DNA from: RGIG3009 sp045595445
GTDB taxonomy: Bacteria; Bacillota; Clostridia; Oscillospirales; Acutalibacteraceae
Direction of reading: 5' to 3'
DNA length: 50,021 nt
NCBI GenBank assembly: GCA_045595445.1
Contig: JAZOAK010000065.1
Location: forward strand, 1-50,021
Of the stretch, positions 7,337 through 15,963 are shown piece by piece (the stretch's first letter is position 1; every line of letters begins with the position of its first letter). Position numbers and translations under genes: made by a program. The notes beneath the pieces are model-generated. The model made no database searches, was not told the DNA's origin, and saw nothing but the letters and a program-made list of their open reading frames with translations.

Positions 7337-8062
7337 ATGTCGCGCTTTTTTGTTGCTCCGTTTGACGGCGATACTGCCGTTATCAGTGGGCAAGATGCTC
7401 ATCATATTGCGCGCGTGCTGCGCATGCAGATTGGTGATTCGCTGACACTGTGCGACGCACACGGCACGGATTATGCGTGTGAGATTTTATCCATCGGCGA
7501 TGGCGAGGTATCCCTGCACGTGCGTGATCGCGCACCGTCGGCAACCGAGCCGACCACGTCGGTAACCTTATATCAAGGTCTTCCCAAAAGCGAAAAGATG
7601 GAATGGATCATTCAAAAATGCGTCGAGATTGGTATTACCCGCATTGTGCCGGTCGCCATGTCCCGCTGTGTGGTGAAAGTAAACGGTGCAGACGGCGAGA
7701 AAAAACGGTCGCGTTGGCAGAAAATTGCCGCGGGTGCCGCGGAGCAGAGCGGCAGAGGTATCATTCCCGAGGTCGCTGCACCGATTTCCTTTGACACCAT
7801 GTTGTCGGCATTAAAAGAGGAATATGCCGTTACCTTTTATGAGGGCGGTGGTGTGTCTCTTTCAATGCTCGTAGGGGAGAGTACGCGGCAGGTATCCATT
7901 GTGATCGGTCCCGAGGGCGGTTTTTCGTCGGATGAAATTGAAAAGCTGCGCGAAAACGGCGCACACATCGCAACCCTCGGTAAACGCATTTTGCGTTGTG
8001 AAACCGCGCCGATGGTGGCTTTGTCCGTCATTATGCAATTGACAGGTAATATGAATTTGTGA
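7337..8062 (+). CDS. rsmE: 16S rRNA m3U1498 methyltransferase
   Basis: RsmE methylates N3 of U1498 in helix 44 of 16S rRNA. The 241 residues show the N-terminal PUA-like domain (HHIARVLRMQIGDSLTLCDAHG) and the SPOUT domain. The SPOUT knot residues are in VSIVIGPEGGFSSDEIEKLRENG and TLGKRILRCETAPMVALSVIM. KSEKMEWIIQKCVEIGI is also typical. It is translationally close to prmA (4 bases apart). Confidence 0.96.
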   Translation: MSRFFVAPFDGDTAVISGQDAHHIARVLRMQIGDSLTLCDAHGTDYACEILSIGDGEVSLHVRDRAPSATEPTTSVTLYQGLPKSEKMEWIIQKCVEIGITRIVPVAMSRCVVKVNGADGEKKRSRWQKIAAGAAEQSGRGIIPEVAAPISFDTMLSALKEEYAVTFYEGGGVSLSMLVGESTRQVSIVIGPEGGFSSDEIEKLRENGAHIATLGKRILRCETAPMVALSVIMQLTGNMNL

Positions 8063-8090
8063 TTGCAAATCGGAAAAACTATGGTACAAT
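8063..8090 (+). promoter_or_regulatory. Sigma-A promoter for the DUF1858 gene
   Basis: TTGCAA at 8063-8068 and TACAAT at 8085-8090 have a 16-base spacer. It begins immediately after the rsmE stop and gives the small gene its own transcript. Confidence 0.7.
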
Positions 8091-8113
8091 AGAGTTAGGA
8101 AAGGATGATTGAT

Positions 8114-8311
8114 GTGAAAGTAACAAAAGATACCATTATTGGTGATATTCTGGATATGGACCGCACCACGGCTCCTTATTTTTTGGAGATGGGCATGCAC
8201 TGCCTCGGTTGCCCGTCCGCTCGCGGTGAAACGCTGGCGCAGGCGTGTGCCGTTCACGGTGTAAATGCAGACGAACTGGTCGCCAAGATCAACGCCCATC
8301 TGGAAAAGTAA
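8114..8311 (+). CDS. DUF1858 domain protein (small)
   Basis: The 65-residue product matches the DUF1858 pattern: KVTKDTIIGDIL, then YFLEMGMHCLGCPSARGETLAQACAVHGVNADELVAKIN. The CxxC in MGMHCLGCP (about residues 27-35) is the family's hallmark and suggests a redox or metal role; the function is unknown. GTG at 8114 is preferred because AGGAAAGG lies about 9 bases before it, whereas the ATG at 8105 overlaps that site. The gene has its own promoter and terminator and so is a stand-alone transcript between rsmE and trmK. Confidence 0.85.
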   Translation: MKVTKDTIIGDILDMDRTTAPYFLEMGMHCLGCPSARGETLAQACAVHGVNADELVAKINAHLEK

Positions 8312-8319
8312 TCACAAAA

Positions 8320-8344
8320 GGCAGTTCGTATGAACTGCCTTTTT
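8320..8344 (+). terminator. Rho-independent terminator after the DUF1858 gene
   Basis: GGCAGTTC at 8320-8327 pairs with GAACTGCC at 8332-8339, followed by five T. It ends only 14 bases before the trmK start, so downstream genes need read-through or an unseen promoter. Confidence 0.88.
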
Positions 8345-8358
8345 CACAGGTGAAAGTT

Positions 8359-9009
8359 ATGATAGACACTCGTTTAACGCAGGTGGCGGCATTTGTTCGT
8401 AACGGCAGCCGTCTTGCGGATATCGGCACCGATCACGCTCTTTTGCCGACAGAACTTGTGCAGCAAGGGGTATGTACATACGCGATCGCATCGGATATAA
8501 AAAAAGGGCCGGTAGCGGCAGCTACCCGTACAGTGACAGAAGCAGGACTTGCCGATAAAATCGACATCCGCCTGGGATGCGGCCTTGAAACCGTTAAACC
8601 GGACGAGGTGGATGATATTGTCATTGCCGGCATGGGCGGGGAGACCATTGCGATGATCTTGGACGATGCGCCGTGGGTGAAGCATGAACGGTATCGGCTT
8701 GTTTTGCAACCGATGACGCGTGCGGAGAAATTGCGCCGCTATCTTTGGGAGAACGGCTTTGATATTCTTGCTGAAACCGCCGTGCAGGAAGGTCGGCATT
8801 GGTATACCGTGATTCACGCGGCTTTTGTGGGCAAGAGCTTTGCACCGGACGAGCTTCTTTGCCACGTTGGCAGAATTCCGTTACCGGAGGGTGCGGGTTA
8901 TCTGCAAACCGTTAAAAACCGTCTGCGCAAGCAGCAACAAGGCGATCCAACCGCAGCAGAACTGTTGCAACGGATTGATGAGTATGAACAAAACGGAGGC
9001 AGCGTATGA
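8359..9009 (+). CDS. trmK: tRNA (adenine-N1)-methyltransferase TrmK family (m1A22)
   Basis: TrmK makes m1A at position 22 of some tRNAs. The 216-residue product starts MIDTRLTQVAAFVRNGSRLADIGTDHALLPTELV, with the SAM-binding loop ADIGTDHA near residues 19-26. VIAGMGGETIAMIL (about 91-104) and LVLQPMTRAEKLRRYLWENGF are further family motifs. The ATG at 8359 has a weak GGTGA upstream; the longer reading frame back to 8245 lies in the previous gene. It overlaps the next gene by 4 bases (ATGA). The trmK-Nif3 pair is common in Firmicutes. Confidence 0.93.
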   Translation: MIDTRLTQVAAFVRNGSRLADIGTDHALLPTELVQQGVCTYAIASDIKKGPVAAATRTVTEAGLADKIDIRLGCGLETVKPDEVDDIVIAGMGGETIAMILDDAPWVKHERYRLVLQPMTRAEKLRRYLWENGFDILAETAVQEGRHWYTVIHAAFVGKSFAPDELLCHVGRIPLPEGAGYLQTVKNRLRKQQQGDPTAAELLQRIDEYEQNGGSV

Positions 9010-9749
9010 CCGTACAGGATATTTTGCAGATGTTAAAGCAAAAAGCGCCTCTCGAGCTTGCCGAGGAATGGGATAACGTCGGCTTGCTGGTCGGGGATAG
9101 CGAGCGGGAGGTAAAAACGGTGGTTGTCGCGTTGGATGTGACCGATGCCGTTATCAATTGTGCAATAGAGAAACATGCCGAATTGATCCTTACCCATCAT
9201 CCCGTGATTTTTGAACCGCTAAAAGCCGTAACGGCAGATCGTGTGGTGTACCGATTGGCAAACGCAGGCTTGTCGGTTATTTCCATGCACACCAATGCCG
9301 ATAAAGCCGAGGGCGGTGTTAACGATTGCCTTTGTGAGAAACTGGGGTTATCGGACGTTAGGGTTGCACCGGACGGTATGAGCCGTATCGGCAACTTGCC
9401 CGCTTTAATGACGGCGAAGGTATTCGCTTCGTATGTGTCGCAGTGTTTGGATACCGCGGTGCGCGTGAAGTCGGGTACCGATATGATCCGTACCGTGGCA
9501 CTGTGCGGCGGTGGCGGTGCAGATTTCGTGTTGCCTTTGCTGGATCAGGCGGATGCCGCGATTACCGGAGAAGTGAAGCATCACGAATGGTTATCGGTAC
9601 CGTCTGCCAAAACGTTGGTCGACGGCGGTCATTATGCCACCGAAGTGGCGATCACCGATCGTTTTTGCCAATGGCTGCACGAAGCGTCTCCGGCACTAAA
9701 CATTGTTCTTTACAAAGCTCAAGTTCCCTATTCTACGATTGAAGGTTAA
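9006..9749 (+). CDS. Nif3-like dinuclear metal center hexameric protein
   Basis: This family forms hexameric rings with a two-metal site; homologues have been annotated as type 2 GTP cyclohydrolase I, but the cellular role is unsettled. The 247 residues contain the expected metal ligands: HHPVIFEPL (about 64-72), MHTNADKAEGGVND, GEVKHHEW and DGGHYATEVAITD near the C-terminus. Length matches the short form without the PII-like insert. It is coupled to trmK by a 4-base overlap and is followed 5 bases later by rqcH. Confidence 0.93.
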   Translation: MTVQDILQMLKQKAPLELAEEWDNVGLLVGDSEREVKTVVVALDVTDAVINCAIEKHAELILTHHPVIFEPLKAVTADRVVYRLANAGLSVISMHTNADKAEGGVNDCLCEKLGLSDVRVAPDGMSRIGNLPALMTAKVFASYVSQCLDTAVRVKSGTDMIRTVALCGGGGADFVLPLLDQADAAITGEVKHHEWLSVPSAKTLVDGGHYATEVAITDRFCQWLHEASPALNIVLYKAQVPYSTIEG

Positions 9750-9754
9750 TTACA

Positions 9755-11512
9755 ATGGCGATTGACGGCGCATACCTGCACTGTTTGCGGCAGGAAATGG
9801 AAACGCGGCTGCAAGGCGCGCGTGTAGATAAAATACACCAGCCCTCCAAAGAAGAGCTGGTGCTTGCCTTGCGCTCACTTACCGGCAATTTTAAGCTGTA
9901 TCTGTCTGCACGTGTCAATTCCCCGCGTGTTCATTTTACCGAGGTCGCGCTTGAAAATCCGCCGTCACCGCCGATGTTTTGTATGCTGCTCCGAAAGCGG
10001 TTGACAGGTGCGCGCTTGGTGTCTGTCCGTCAGATCGGGTTGGAGCGGGTACTCTACTTTGATTTTGACGCTATAAACGAACTGGGTGACATGGTGCGTT
10101 TGACGCTTGCTGTTGAGGTGATGGGGCGGTACAGCAACATCATTCTCATTGATGACGATGACCGCGTTGTGGATGCGATCAAGCGTGTAGATCTTACCAT
10201 GTCGCCAATGCGCCCGATTTTACCCGGTATTGGGTATATTGTCCCGCTGGTAGATTCGGTGCGTGTGGATTTGCTTAACAATACGGTTGAAGAGGTTGCC
10301 GCCCGTATTATGGAAGGTGGCGCACCGATTGACCGTGCGATCCGCTCCTGCACACAGGGGCTTTCACCGCTTGTGTGCCGCGAAATTGCGCATCAGACAT
10401 TGCGTGGGGATGAGGACACCGGAACACTAACAGAAGCCCAACAACACCGCTTAGAGCGGGCGTTGTATCGCATCCGGCAAGCGCTGCTGTCTACCGAAAA
10501 GCGCACACCGTATATTCTATACCGCACCGATCATACACCGCTGGAATTTAGTTTTCTGCCCATCACACAGTACGGTTTGTCTGCGGTTGGGCGTGAAGTG
10601 GAAGGTTTCTCCCGCTTGCTGGACGATTTTTACGCCGAAAAAGACGCGGCAGAACGGATGCGTCAGCGTTCGCAAGATATTTGGCGGGTGCTGAATACAA
10701 CGGTGGATCGCATTTCTCGCAAGTTGAATAACCAGCGCCGCGAGCTTGCCGATTCCGGCAAACGCGATGAAAAACGTTTGTATGCCGATCTGATAAACGC
10801 GAATCTTCACGCGATTCCCAAAGGCGCCGAAAAAGCAGAACTTGTTAACTATTACGACGAGACGTGTCCCACTGTTACCGTTCCGCTGGATCCGGCTCTT
10901 TCGGCAACACAAAACGCACAGAAATACTACAAAGAATATCGCAAAGCCAAAACCGCCGAGGAGATATTGGGACAGCAGATCCAAATCGGCGAGCAGGATT
11001 TGGTATACTTGGACTCCGTGTTTGATGCACTTTCCCGCGCGACTACGGTGCGAGAGCTGGATGATTTGCGCGCGGAACTTGTCGGTACCGGTTATTTGCG
11101 GCGGCAAGGCGGCAAACAAAAACCTCCACCGCCGACCAAACCGCTGGAATTTGTGTCGGATGATGGCTTTACCATTTTAGTAGGACGCAATAACGTGCAG
11201 AACGATAAACTTACCACTCGTACAGCCAAAGGCAGTGACTGGTGGTTTCATACCAAAAACATCGCCGGCTCGCACACCGTGGTGTTGACCGATGGTGTTA
11301 CCCCGCCGAACGAAACGCTGATGCAGGCGGCGATTATTGCGGCGACACATTCCAAAGCCGCCGATTCGGCACAGGTGCCGGTGGACTATACGCAAATCAA
11401 GCACGTTAAAAAGCCCGCAGGCGCGAAACCCGGTATGGTGATCTATGAAACCAACCGTACGGTCTACGTTACCCCCGATAAAACGTTAGTCGCCCGTCTT
11501 AAAAAGCAATAA
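9755..11512 (+). CDS. rqcH: Rqc2/NEMF homologue RqcH (NFACT family)
   Basis: RqcH binds stalled 50S subunits carrying peptidyl-tRNA and recruits tRNA-Ala to add C-terminal alanine tails that mark the peptide for degradation. The 585-residue protein has the NFACT-N domain (MAIDGAYLHCLRQEM, VDKIHQPSKEE, ENPPSPPMFCMLLRKRL). A coiled-coil middle follows at about 280-440, and the C-terminal NFACT-R domain has DWWFHTKNIAGSHTVVL near residue 495. The functionally important Asp-Arg pair of the B. subtilis protein appears to be Glu-Arg here (GLERV), a conservative change. Older annotations call such proteins fibronectin-binding. Confidence 0.94.
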   Translation: MAIDGAYLHCLRQEMETRLQGARVDKIHQPSKEELVLALRSLTGNFKLYLSARVNSPRVHFTEVALENPPSPPMFCMLLRKRLTGARLVSVRQIGLERVLYFDFDAINELGDMVRLTLAVEVMGRYSNIILIDDDDRVVDAIKRVDLTMSPMRPILPGIGYIVPLVDSVRVDLLNNTVEEVAARIMEGGAPIDRAIRSCTQGLSPLVCREIAHQTLRGDEDTGTLTEAQQHRLERALYRIRQALLSTEKRTPYILYRTDHTPLEFSFLPITQYGLSAVGREVEGFSRLLDDFYAEKDAAERMRQRSQDIWRVLNTTVDRISRKLNNQRRELADSGKRDEKRLYADLINANLHAIPKGAEKAELVNYYDETCPTVTVPLDPALSATQNAQKYYKEYRKAKTAEEILGQQIQIGEQDLVYLDSVFDALSRATTVRELDDLRAELVGTGYLRRQGGKQKPPPPTKPLEFVSDDGFTILVGRNNVQNDKLTTRTAKGSDWWFHTKNIAGSHTVVLTDGVTPPNETLMQAAIIAATHSKAADSAQVPVDYTQIKHVKKPAGAKPGMVIYETNRTVYVTPDKTLVARLKKQ

Positions 11513-11516
11513 AAAA

Positions 11517-11547
11517 GAGCACCGATTTTCGTCGGTGCTCTTTTTTT
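11517..11547. terminator. Bidirectional terminator between rqcH and the minus-strand unit
   Basis: GAGCACCGA at 11517-11525 pairs with TCGGTGCTC at 11532-11540. Six A precede it and seven T follow it, so it can serve both convergent transcripts. The minus-strand gene's stop lies in the T run. Confidence 0.9.
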
Positions 11548-11839
11548 AATTTTCAGCGAGTGCGCGTTCCAACCAAATACTGCCGATATCCATCGCATTG
11601 TAAAGACCGTTTTTCTCGCTTTTCTTCAAGATGCGATCTTTTAAGCGAACTTCAGGATCCGTCAGCATAAGCTGAACCTGAATTTTATCCGCCACCGTCA
11701 TATCACCGACGGTTTTGTTGGAGAGGATCTGTAGTATGACCACACACTTCTCCGCCATATCTCCGTAATAAAGGACGTTACCGCTACGCACGAGCGGTTT
11801 ACCCTTGTATGTCAGGAGTTTTTCTTGCTTATCTGCCAT
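11546..11839 (-). CDS. Conserved protein of unknown function (97 aa)
   Basis: I do not recognise a named domain. The product is soluble and charged, with MADKQEKLLTYKGKPLVRSG at the N-terminus, a YYGDMAEKCVVILQIL segment and DIGSIWLERALAEN at the C-terminus. No signal peptide or membrane helix is visible. GAGGATTCG precedes the start. It lies 17 bases after ireB in the same direction and is probably co-transcribed with it from the promoter at 12135-12163. Similar small proteins seem to accompany IreB in related Clostridia, but this is recollection, not a search. Confidence 0.72.
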   Translation of the reverse strand: MADKQEKLLTYKGKPLVRSGNVLYYGDMAEKCVVILQILSNKTVGDMTVADKIQVQLMLTDPEVRLKDRILKKSEKNGLYNAMDIGSIWLERALAEN

Positions 11840-11856
11840 TATCGAATCCTCGTTTC

Positions 11857-12102
11857 TTAGTTGTTGAGATAAGAGCGCACCATGGCACGCAACAACTCGT
11901 CACGGTCGACCTTGCGGATCAAACTGCGCGCATTGTTGTGTGTGGTGATATAGGTCGGATCTTCGGATAAAATGTATCCGACGATCTGATTGATAGGATT
12001 ATATCCCTTCTCGCGCAGGGCGTCATATACCGCAGTAAGTACCTGCTTCATCTGCTGATCTTTATCCTCGTTTACCGAGAAAGTCATGGTTTTATCTAAC
12101 AT
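11857..12102 (-). CDS. ireB: IreB family regulatory phosphoprotein (UPF0297)
   Basis: IreB is a small substrate of the PASTA kinase IreK and influences cephalosporin resistance in Enterococcus. The 81-residue product MLDKTMTFSVNEDKDQQM ... GYNPINQIVGYILSEDPTYITTHNNARSLIRKVDRDELLRAMVRSYL is a full-length family member. The threonines near the N-terminus (Thr5, Thr7) are where phosphorylation is known in the family. The start at 12102 is set by GGGAGGA 6 bases upstream; a six-codon extension to 12120 would lie on that site. In many Firmicutes ruvX follows; here an unknown small gene does. Confidence 0.95.
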   Translation of the reverse strand: MLDKTMTFSVNEDKDQQMKQVLTAVYDALREKGYNPINQIVGYILSEDPTYITTHNNARSLIRKVDRDELLRAMVRSYLNN

Positions 12103-12134
12103 TCGGATTCCTCCCATCATACTAACTATCTACC

Positions 12135-12163
12135 AGTATACGCTATAATTTGTGAAATTGCAA
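12135..12163 (-). promoter_or_regulatory. Sigma-A promoter for ireB
   Basis: On the minus strand TTGCAA (12163-12158) and TATACT (12140-12135) have a 17-base spacer. The -35 box lies only 4 bases from the pheT stop codon, so ireB has its own start point tightly packed behind pheT. Confidence 0.75.
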
Positions 12164-12166
12164 GTG

Positions 12167-14560
12167 TTATGACCGAAGAGTGCAGCCTTTTTCCTCTAAT
12201 CTCGCAAAAATCTTTTTGAGTACAGGATCAACATCCATATCGGAAAGGGTACCTTCCGCCGAACGGAAGTACAAACTGAACGCCACACTCTTCTTTCCCG
12301 CAGCAATTTGAGCGCCTTGATAGACGTCAAACAGCGTTACGGTCTCCAACAACTTACCGCCCGCTTTGACGATGGCCTTTTGAATCTCAGCCACCGGCAG
12401 CGCCTCGTCGCATAAGAGTGCCAAATCGCGCTCGACAGCGGGGAAGCGGGGAAGAGGCTTATACAACACACGCACCTTTTCGATCGCGTCAAACAAGGGT
12501 TGCAAACGAAGTTCGGCAACATAGACGCGGGCATCCAAATCGTACTTAGAAGCGGTATCGGGATGGACTTCACCGAACGTACCGATAATCTTATCACCGA
12601 TGGTGACAGCCGCCTGACGACCGGGATGCAGATACGGCTCATTGCCGCGCACGTAGTCAGCATCCACACCAAAATTCGAAAGCAGGGTTTCCACGATGCC
12701 TTTGAGCGTGAAGAAATTTTCCTCCTTACCGTACAGGCCCAGTGACAGAGCCGGGATTTCTTCCGGTTGCTCGGTCAGCGGCAGTGAGTGGGGACGGAAC
12801 AGTTTGCTGACTTCAAAGAAACGCACCGCCGTATTTTTGCGGTTGTAGTTGGTGGCGAGTACCGTTAGCATACTGGTGATCAGTTGCGAACGCATAACGG
12901 AGTATTCTTCACCCAAGGGGTTAAGCAACGTTACCACCTGACGGCGGGAGTCACTCTCAGCAAGCGAAAGCGTATCAAGTGCTTTGCCGCTGATAAACGA
13001 ATAGGTTGAGATCTCTTGCATGCTTTGCGCGATCAGCACCTCTTTGATGAGGTTTGTATTACGACGCTCCGGCAGGATCTTACCACGCACAATAGAGCCG
13101 GTCATGGGGGTGGATACGATATGGTCGTACCCATATACACGCATGACTTCTTCCGCGAGATCGGCACGTCCTTCAATATCGTCACGGAACGACGGTACGG
13201 CACAAGTCAGCACACCGTTTTCCAAAGTGGTCTTGATTTCCAAGCGGTTAAGAATTTCCACCATCGCGCTTTCCGGCACGTCCACACCGAGCAATGCGTT
13301 GATGCTTTCGGTGGTGACTTTTAACATGCGGGGCTCGGGCAGTTCTTCATGACGATCAAGCACACCATCAATAATATCACCGGCATCCAGTTCTTGAATG
13401 AGTTGTAACGCACGATCCATCGCATAACCGACACTGCCGATATCCACACCTTTTTCAAAGCGGGCGGACGACTCGGTACGCATGCCCAAGGTACGCGCGG
13501 TGCGGCGCACGCTATCGCGGCGGAATTTGGCACACTCAAACAAGAGATCGGTGGTATCTTCCTTAATTTCGCTGTTGAGACCGCCCATGATACCGGCAAC
13601 GCAGGATGGCGCTTCGCCGTCGGCGATGACAAGCATATCAGAGGTCAAGGTATGATCCTTGCCGTCCAGTGTGGTGATCGCTTCATTCTCATCGGCACAG
13701 CGCACGATGATTTGATTGCCGCGAATATCACGCAGATCAAACGCGTGCATCGGTTGACCGGTCTCCAACATCACGAAGTTGGTAATATCTACAATATTGT
13801 TGATGGGACGCATACCTGCTGTGCGCAGGCAATCTTTCATCCAATCGGGCGAGGGTTTGATGCGCAGATTGCGCACGATACGACCCATATAACGCGGGCA
13901 CAGATCGTAATCCTTGACTGTGATATTGATATACTCGTTGATATCACCGCCAACGGTGGTATAGGTCGGCTTCGGAGCATGGAACTCTTGTTTGAGTGCT
14001 ACCGCGATCTCACGCGCGACACCGAGTACACTTTGGCAATCGGGGCGGTTAGCGGTAATCTTAAAGTCAATGACAACGTCGTTGAGATGCAGGATCTCGC
14101 GCATATCGGTGCCGGCAGGTACGTCCTCGTTGAGGATCAAAATGCCGTAGACCTCGGCACCCGGATAATCCGCTTCCTTTAAGCACAACTCCTCGCCGGA
14201 GCAAAGCATACCGTCGGACGGTAATCCGCGCAGCTTGCCGCGTTTGATATGCATACCATTGGGCAAATGCGAATCGTGCAGCGCCGCCGGTACCAGTGCG
14301 CCTTCAAAGACGTTTTGTGCACCCGTGATGATCTGGATCGGTTCGGCACCGCCCACATCCATTTGACAAATCTGCAGTTTGTCTGCATCGGGGTGTTTTT
14401 CTAATTTCAAAATACGCGCCGCCACAACGTTGGACATCGTTGCAGACAGATCCTCAACGCTTTCCACTTCAAAACCGCTGAGAATCATTTTGTCACACAG
14501 TTCCTCAACGGGAACCGAAATATCAACGTATCGCTTGAGCCAGTTTAATGAAATTTTCAT
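12167..14560 (-). CDS. pheT: Phenylalanyl-tRNA synthetase beta subunit
   Basis: The beta chain of the alpha2-beta2 PheRS recognises tRNA-Phe and edits mischarged Tyr. The 797-residue length is normal. Domain order: B1 start MKISLNWLKRYVDISVP; the EMAP-II-like tRNA-binding domain (about 40-150, VVAARILKLEKHPDADKLQICQ); the B3/B4 editing core (about 215-385); B5 (about 405-475); the catalytic-like B6/B7; and the C-terminal FDX-ACB anticodon-binding domain (KPLPRFPAVERDLALL). It starts 15 bases after pheS and both genes lie under the T-box at 15613-15868. Confidence 0.98.
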   Translation of the reverse strand: MKISLNWLKRYVDISVPVEELCDKMILSGFEVESVEDLSATMSNVVAARILKLEKHPDADKLQICQMDVGGAEPIQIITGAQNVFEGALVPAALHDSHLPNGMHIKRGKLRGLPSDGMLCSGEELCLKEADYPGAEVYGILILNEDVPAGTDMREILHLNDVVIDFKITANRPDCQSVLGVAREIAVALKQEFHAPKPTYTTVGGDINEYINITVKDYDLCPRYMGRIVRNLRIKPSPDWMKDCLRTAGMRPINNIVDITNFVMLETGQPMHAFDLRDIRGNQIIVRCADENEAITTLDGKDHTLTSDMLVIADGEAPSCVAGIMGGLNSEIKEDTTDLLFECAKFRRDSVRRTARTLGMRTESSARFEKGVDIGSVGYAMDRALQLIQELDAGDIIDGVLDRHEELPEPRMLKVTTESINALLGVDVPESAMVEILNRLEIKTTLENGVLTCAVPSFRDDIEGRADLAEEVMRVYGYDHIVSTPMTGSIVRGKILPERRNTNLIKEVLIAQSMQEISTYSFISGKALDTLSLAESDSRRQVVTLLNPLGEEYSVMRSQLITSMLTVLATNYNRKNTAVRFFEVSKLFRPHSLPLTEQPEEIPALSLGLYGKEENFFTLKGIVETLLSNFGVDADYVRGNEPYLHPGRQAAVTIGDKIIGTFGEVHPDTASKYDLDARVYVAELRLQPLFDAIEKVRVLYKPLPRFPAVERDLALLCDEALPVAEIQKAIVKAGGKLLETVTLFDVYQGAQIAAGKKSVAFSLYFRSAEGTLSDMDVDPVLKKIFARLEEKGCTLRS

Positions 14561-14575
14561 AAGTCGATTCCCTCC

Positions 14576-15595
14576 TTAAAACTGTTCTAAGAACCGTTGG
14601 TCGTTTTCAAACAACAAACGGATATCGCTGATCTTGTAACGCGTGGTGGTCAGGCGATCCAGACCGATACCAAACGCAAAACCGGTGTATTCTTCGGGAT
14701 CAATGCCGCAACCGGCGAGAACACGCGGGTGCACCATACCGGCACCGAGAATTTCGATCCAACCGGTACCCTTACAAACACGGCATCCTTTACCGCCACA
14801 CTCGGAGCAGGTGACGTCGACCTCCACACTCGGCTCGGTAAAGGGAAAGAAGGAGGGGCGGAATTTGACTTCCGTTTCCGGTCCGTAGATCTCGTGAGCA
14901 AACTGTTCGAGAACACCTTTCAGGTCACACAACGTGATACCTTTATCCACGACCAAACCCTCGACCTGATGGAACACGGGGGAGTGGGTGGCATCCACTT
15001 CGTCGGCGCGGAACACGCGACCGGGACAGATGATGCGAATGGGCGGCTTGCGTTGCTCCATTGTGCGTGCTTGCGCGGCAGAGGTCTGCGTACGCAGTAA
15101 CAGGTTTTCGGCCAAATAGAAAGTATCCTGCATATCGCGTGCCGGATGATCTTTCGGTACGTTTAACGCTTCAAAGCAATAGTGCTCGGTTTCCACCTCG
15201 GGACCGTCCACCACGTCAAAGCCCATTGATTGGAAAATATCGATGAGGTCGTTAAGCACGATATTGAGCGGGTGTAAACCGCCTTCTTTCGCTTTGGTGC
15301 CCGGCAGGGTTACGTCAATCGTTTCCTCTTTCAGGCGCTTTTCTTTCAGTAAGGTGGTGATATTCTGCTCACGTTCCGAAAGGGCCGTTTCCAGTTCACT
15401 GCGAAGCTGATTAATAAGTTGACCCATTTTCGGACGTTCCTCGGCGGGAAGAGCACCCATGCCGCGCAGCAGCTCGGTTACTTCACCTTTTTTTCCCAGT
15501 AATCGCACGCGGAACTCTTCCAGTTCCTTCGGCGTTTCCAACGTTGCCAGTTCGCCGAGCGCTTTCTCACGCAAGGCTTCCAGTTTTTCTTTCAT
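14576..15595 (-). CDS. pheS: Phenylalanyl-tRNA synthetase alpha subunit
   Basis: This catalytic subunit activates Phe and charges tRNA-Phe. The 339 residues comprise an N-terminal coiled-coil (about 1-85) and a class II core with GRVFRADEVDATHSPVFHQVEG (motif 2), FRPSFFPFTEPSVEVDV and GFAFGIGLDRLTTTRYKISDIR (motif 3). A CSECGGKGCRVCKGTGW stretch places four cysteines that could bind zinc. The start at 15595 follows AGGAGG; the open frame upstream to 15697 is inside the T-box leader and is not coding. Confidence 0.98.
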   Translation of the reverse strand: MKEKLEALREKALGELATLETPKELEEFRVRLLGKKGEVTELLRGMGALPAEERPKMGQLINQLRSELETALSEREQNITTLLKEKRLKEETIDVTLPGTKAKEGGLHPLNIVLNDLIDIFQSMGFDVVDGPEVETEHYCFEALNVPKDHPARDMQDTFYLAENLLLRTQTSAAQARTMEQRKPPIRIICPGRVFRADEVDATHSPVFHQVEGLVVDKGITLCDLKGVLEQFAHEIYGPETEVKFRPSFFPFTEPSVEVDVTCSECGGKGCRVCKGTGWIEILGAGMVHPRVLAGCGIDPEEYTGFAFGIGLDRLTTTRYKISDIRLLFENDQRFLEQF

Positions 15596-15612
15596 ACGGA
15601 ACCTCCTAAAAT

Positions 15613-15868
15613 AAAAAAACTTCGTCCCTAAAATTAGGGACGAAGAAAATCTCCGCGGTACCACCCGACTTTCCGTCTTTTTCACAAAAACGGACACTTA
15701 TGACCGATAACGGGGTAACCGTCGACACCTACCGCCCTACTTTGGGAATCAGCGCCGCCGCTCGGGAGTGAACTTCTTCAAATGCCGATGCAGGTCGCTT
15801 TCAGCCCATGACGACCCTCTCTGCTGTACCGGGGATATTTGAATACTTTCTCCGTCTATGCGTTTAAT
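15613..15868 (-). promoter_or_regulatory. T-box riboswitch, tRNA-Phe specific, upstream of pheST
   Basis: Reading the minus strand, a long leader ends in the conserved T-box GGTGGTACCGCGGA (complement at 15652-15665). A terminator hairpin follows: CTTCGTCCCTA with TAGGGACGAAG (15645-15620), then seven T. In Stem I, GAAGTTCACTCCCGAG contains the specifier TTC (15772-15770), a Phe codon, followed by the conserved A. Uncharged tRNA-Phe should pair at both sites and stabilise the antiterminator so that pheST is transcribed when Phe-tRNA is scarce. Motifs are seen; the mechanism is that of the family. Confidence 0.95.
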
Positions 15869-15874
15869 AAGGAT

Positions 15875-15902
15875 ATTATACCAGCTTTTTGAAAAAAAGC
15901 AA
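15875..15902 (-). promoter_or_regulatory. Sigma-A promoter for the pheST T-box transcript
   Basis: On the minus strand TTGCTT (15902-15897) and TATAAT (15880-15875) have a 16-base spacer. The start point falls near 15868. It is divergent from the minD-like promoter, 11 bases away. Confidence 0.75.
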
Positions 15903-15912
15903 GGACAAATTG

Positions 15913-15941
15913 TTTACATAAAAGCAAATTTGTGATATACT
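15913..15941 (+). promoter_or_regulatory. Sigma-A promoter for the MinD-like gene
   Basis: TTTACA at 15913-15918 and TATACT at 15936-15941 have a 17-base spacer. It drives the plus-strand unit that probably runs through hisS and aspS. Confidence 0.7.
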
Positions 15942-15963
15942 TACTCCAAATGGGGGTGAAGGT

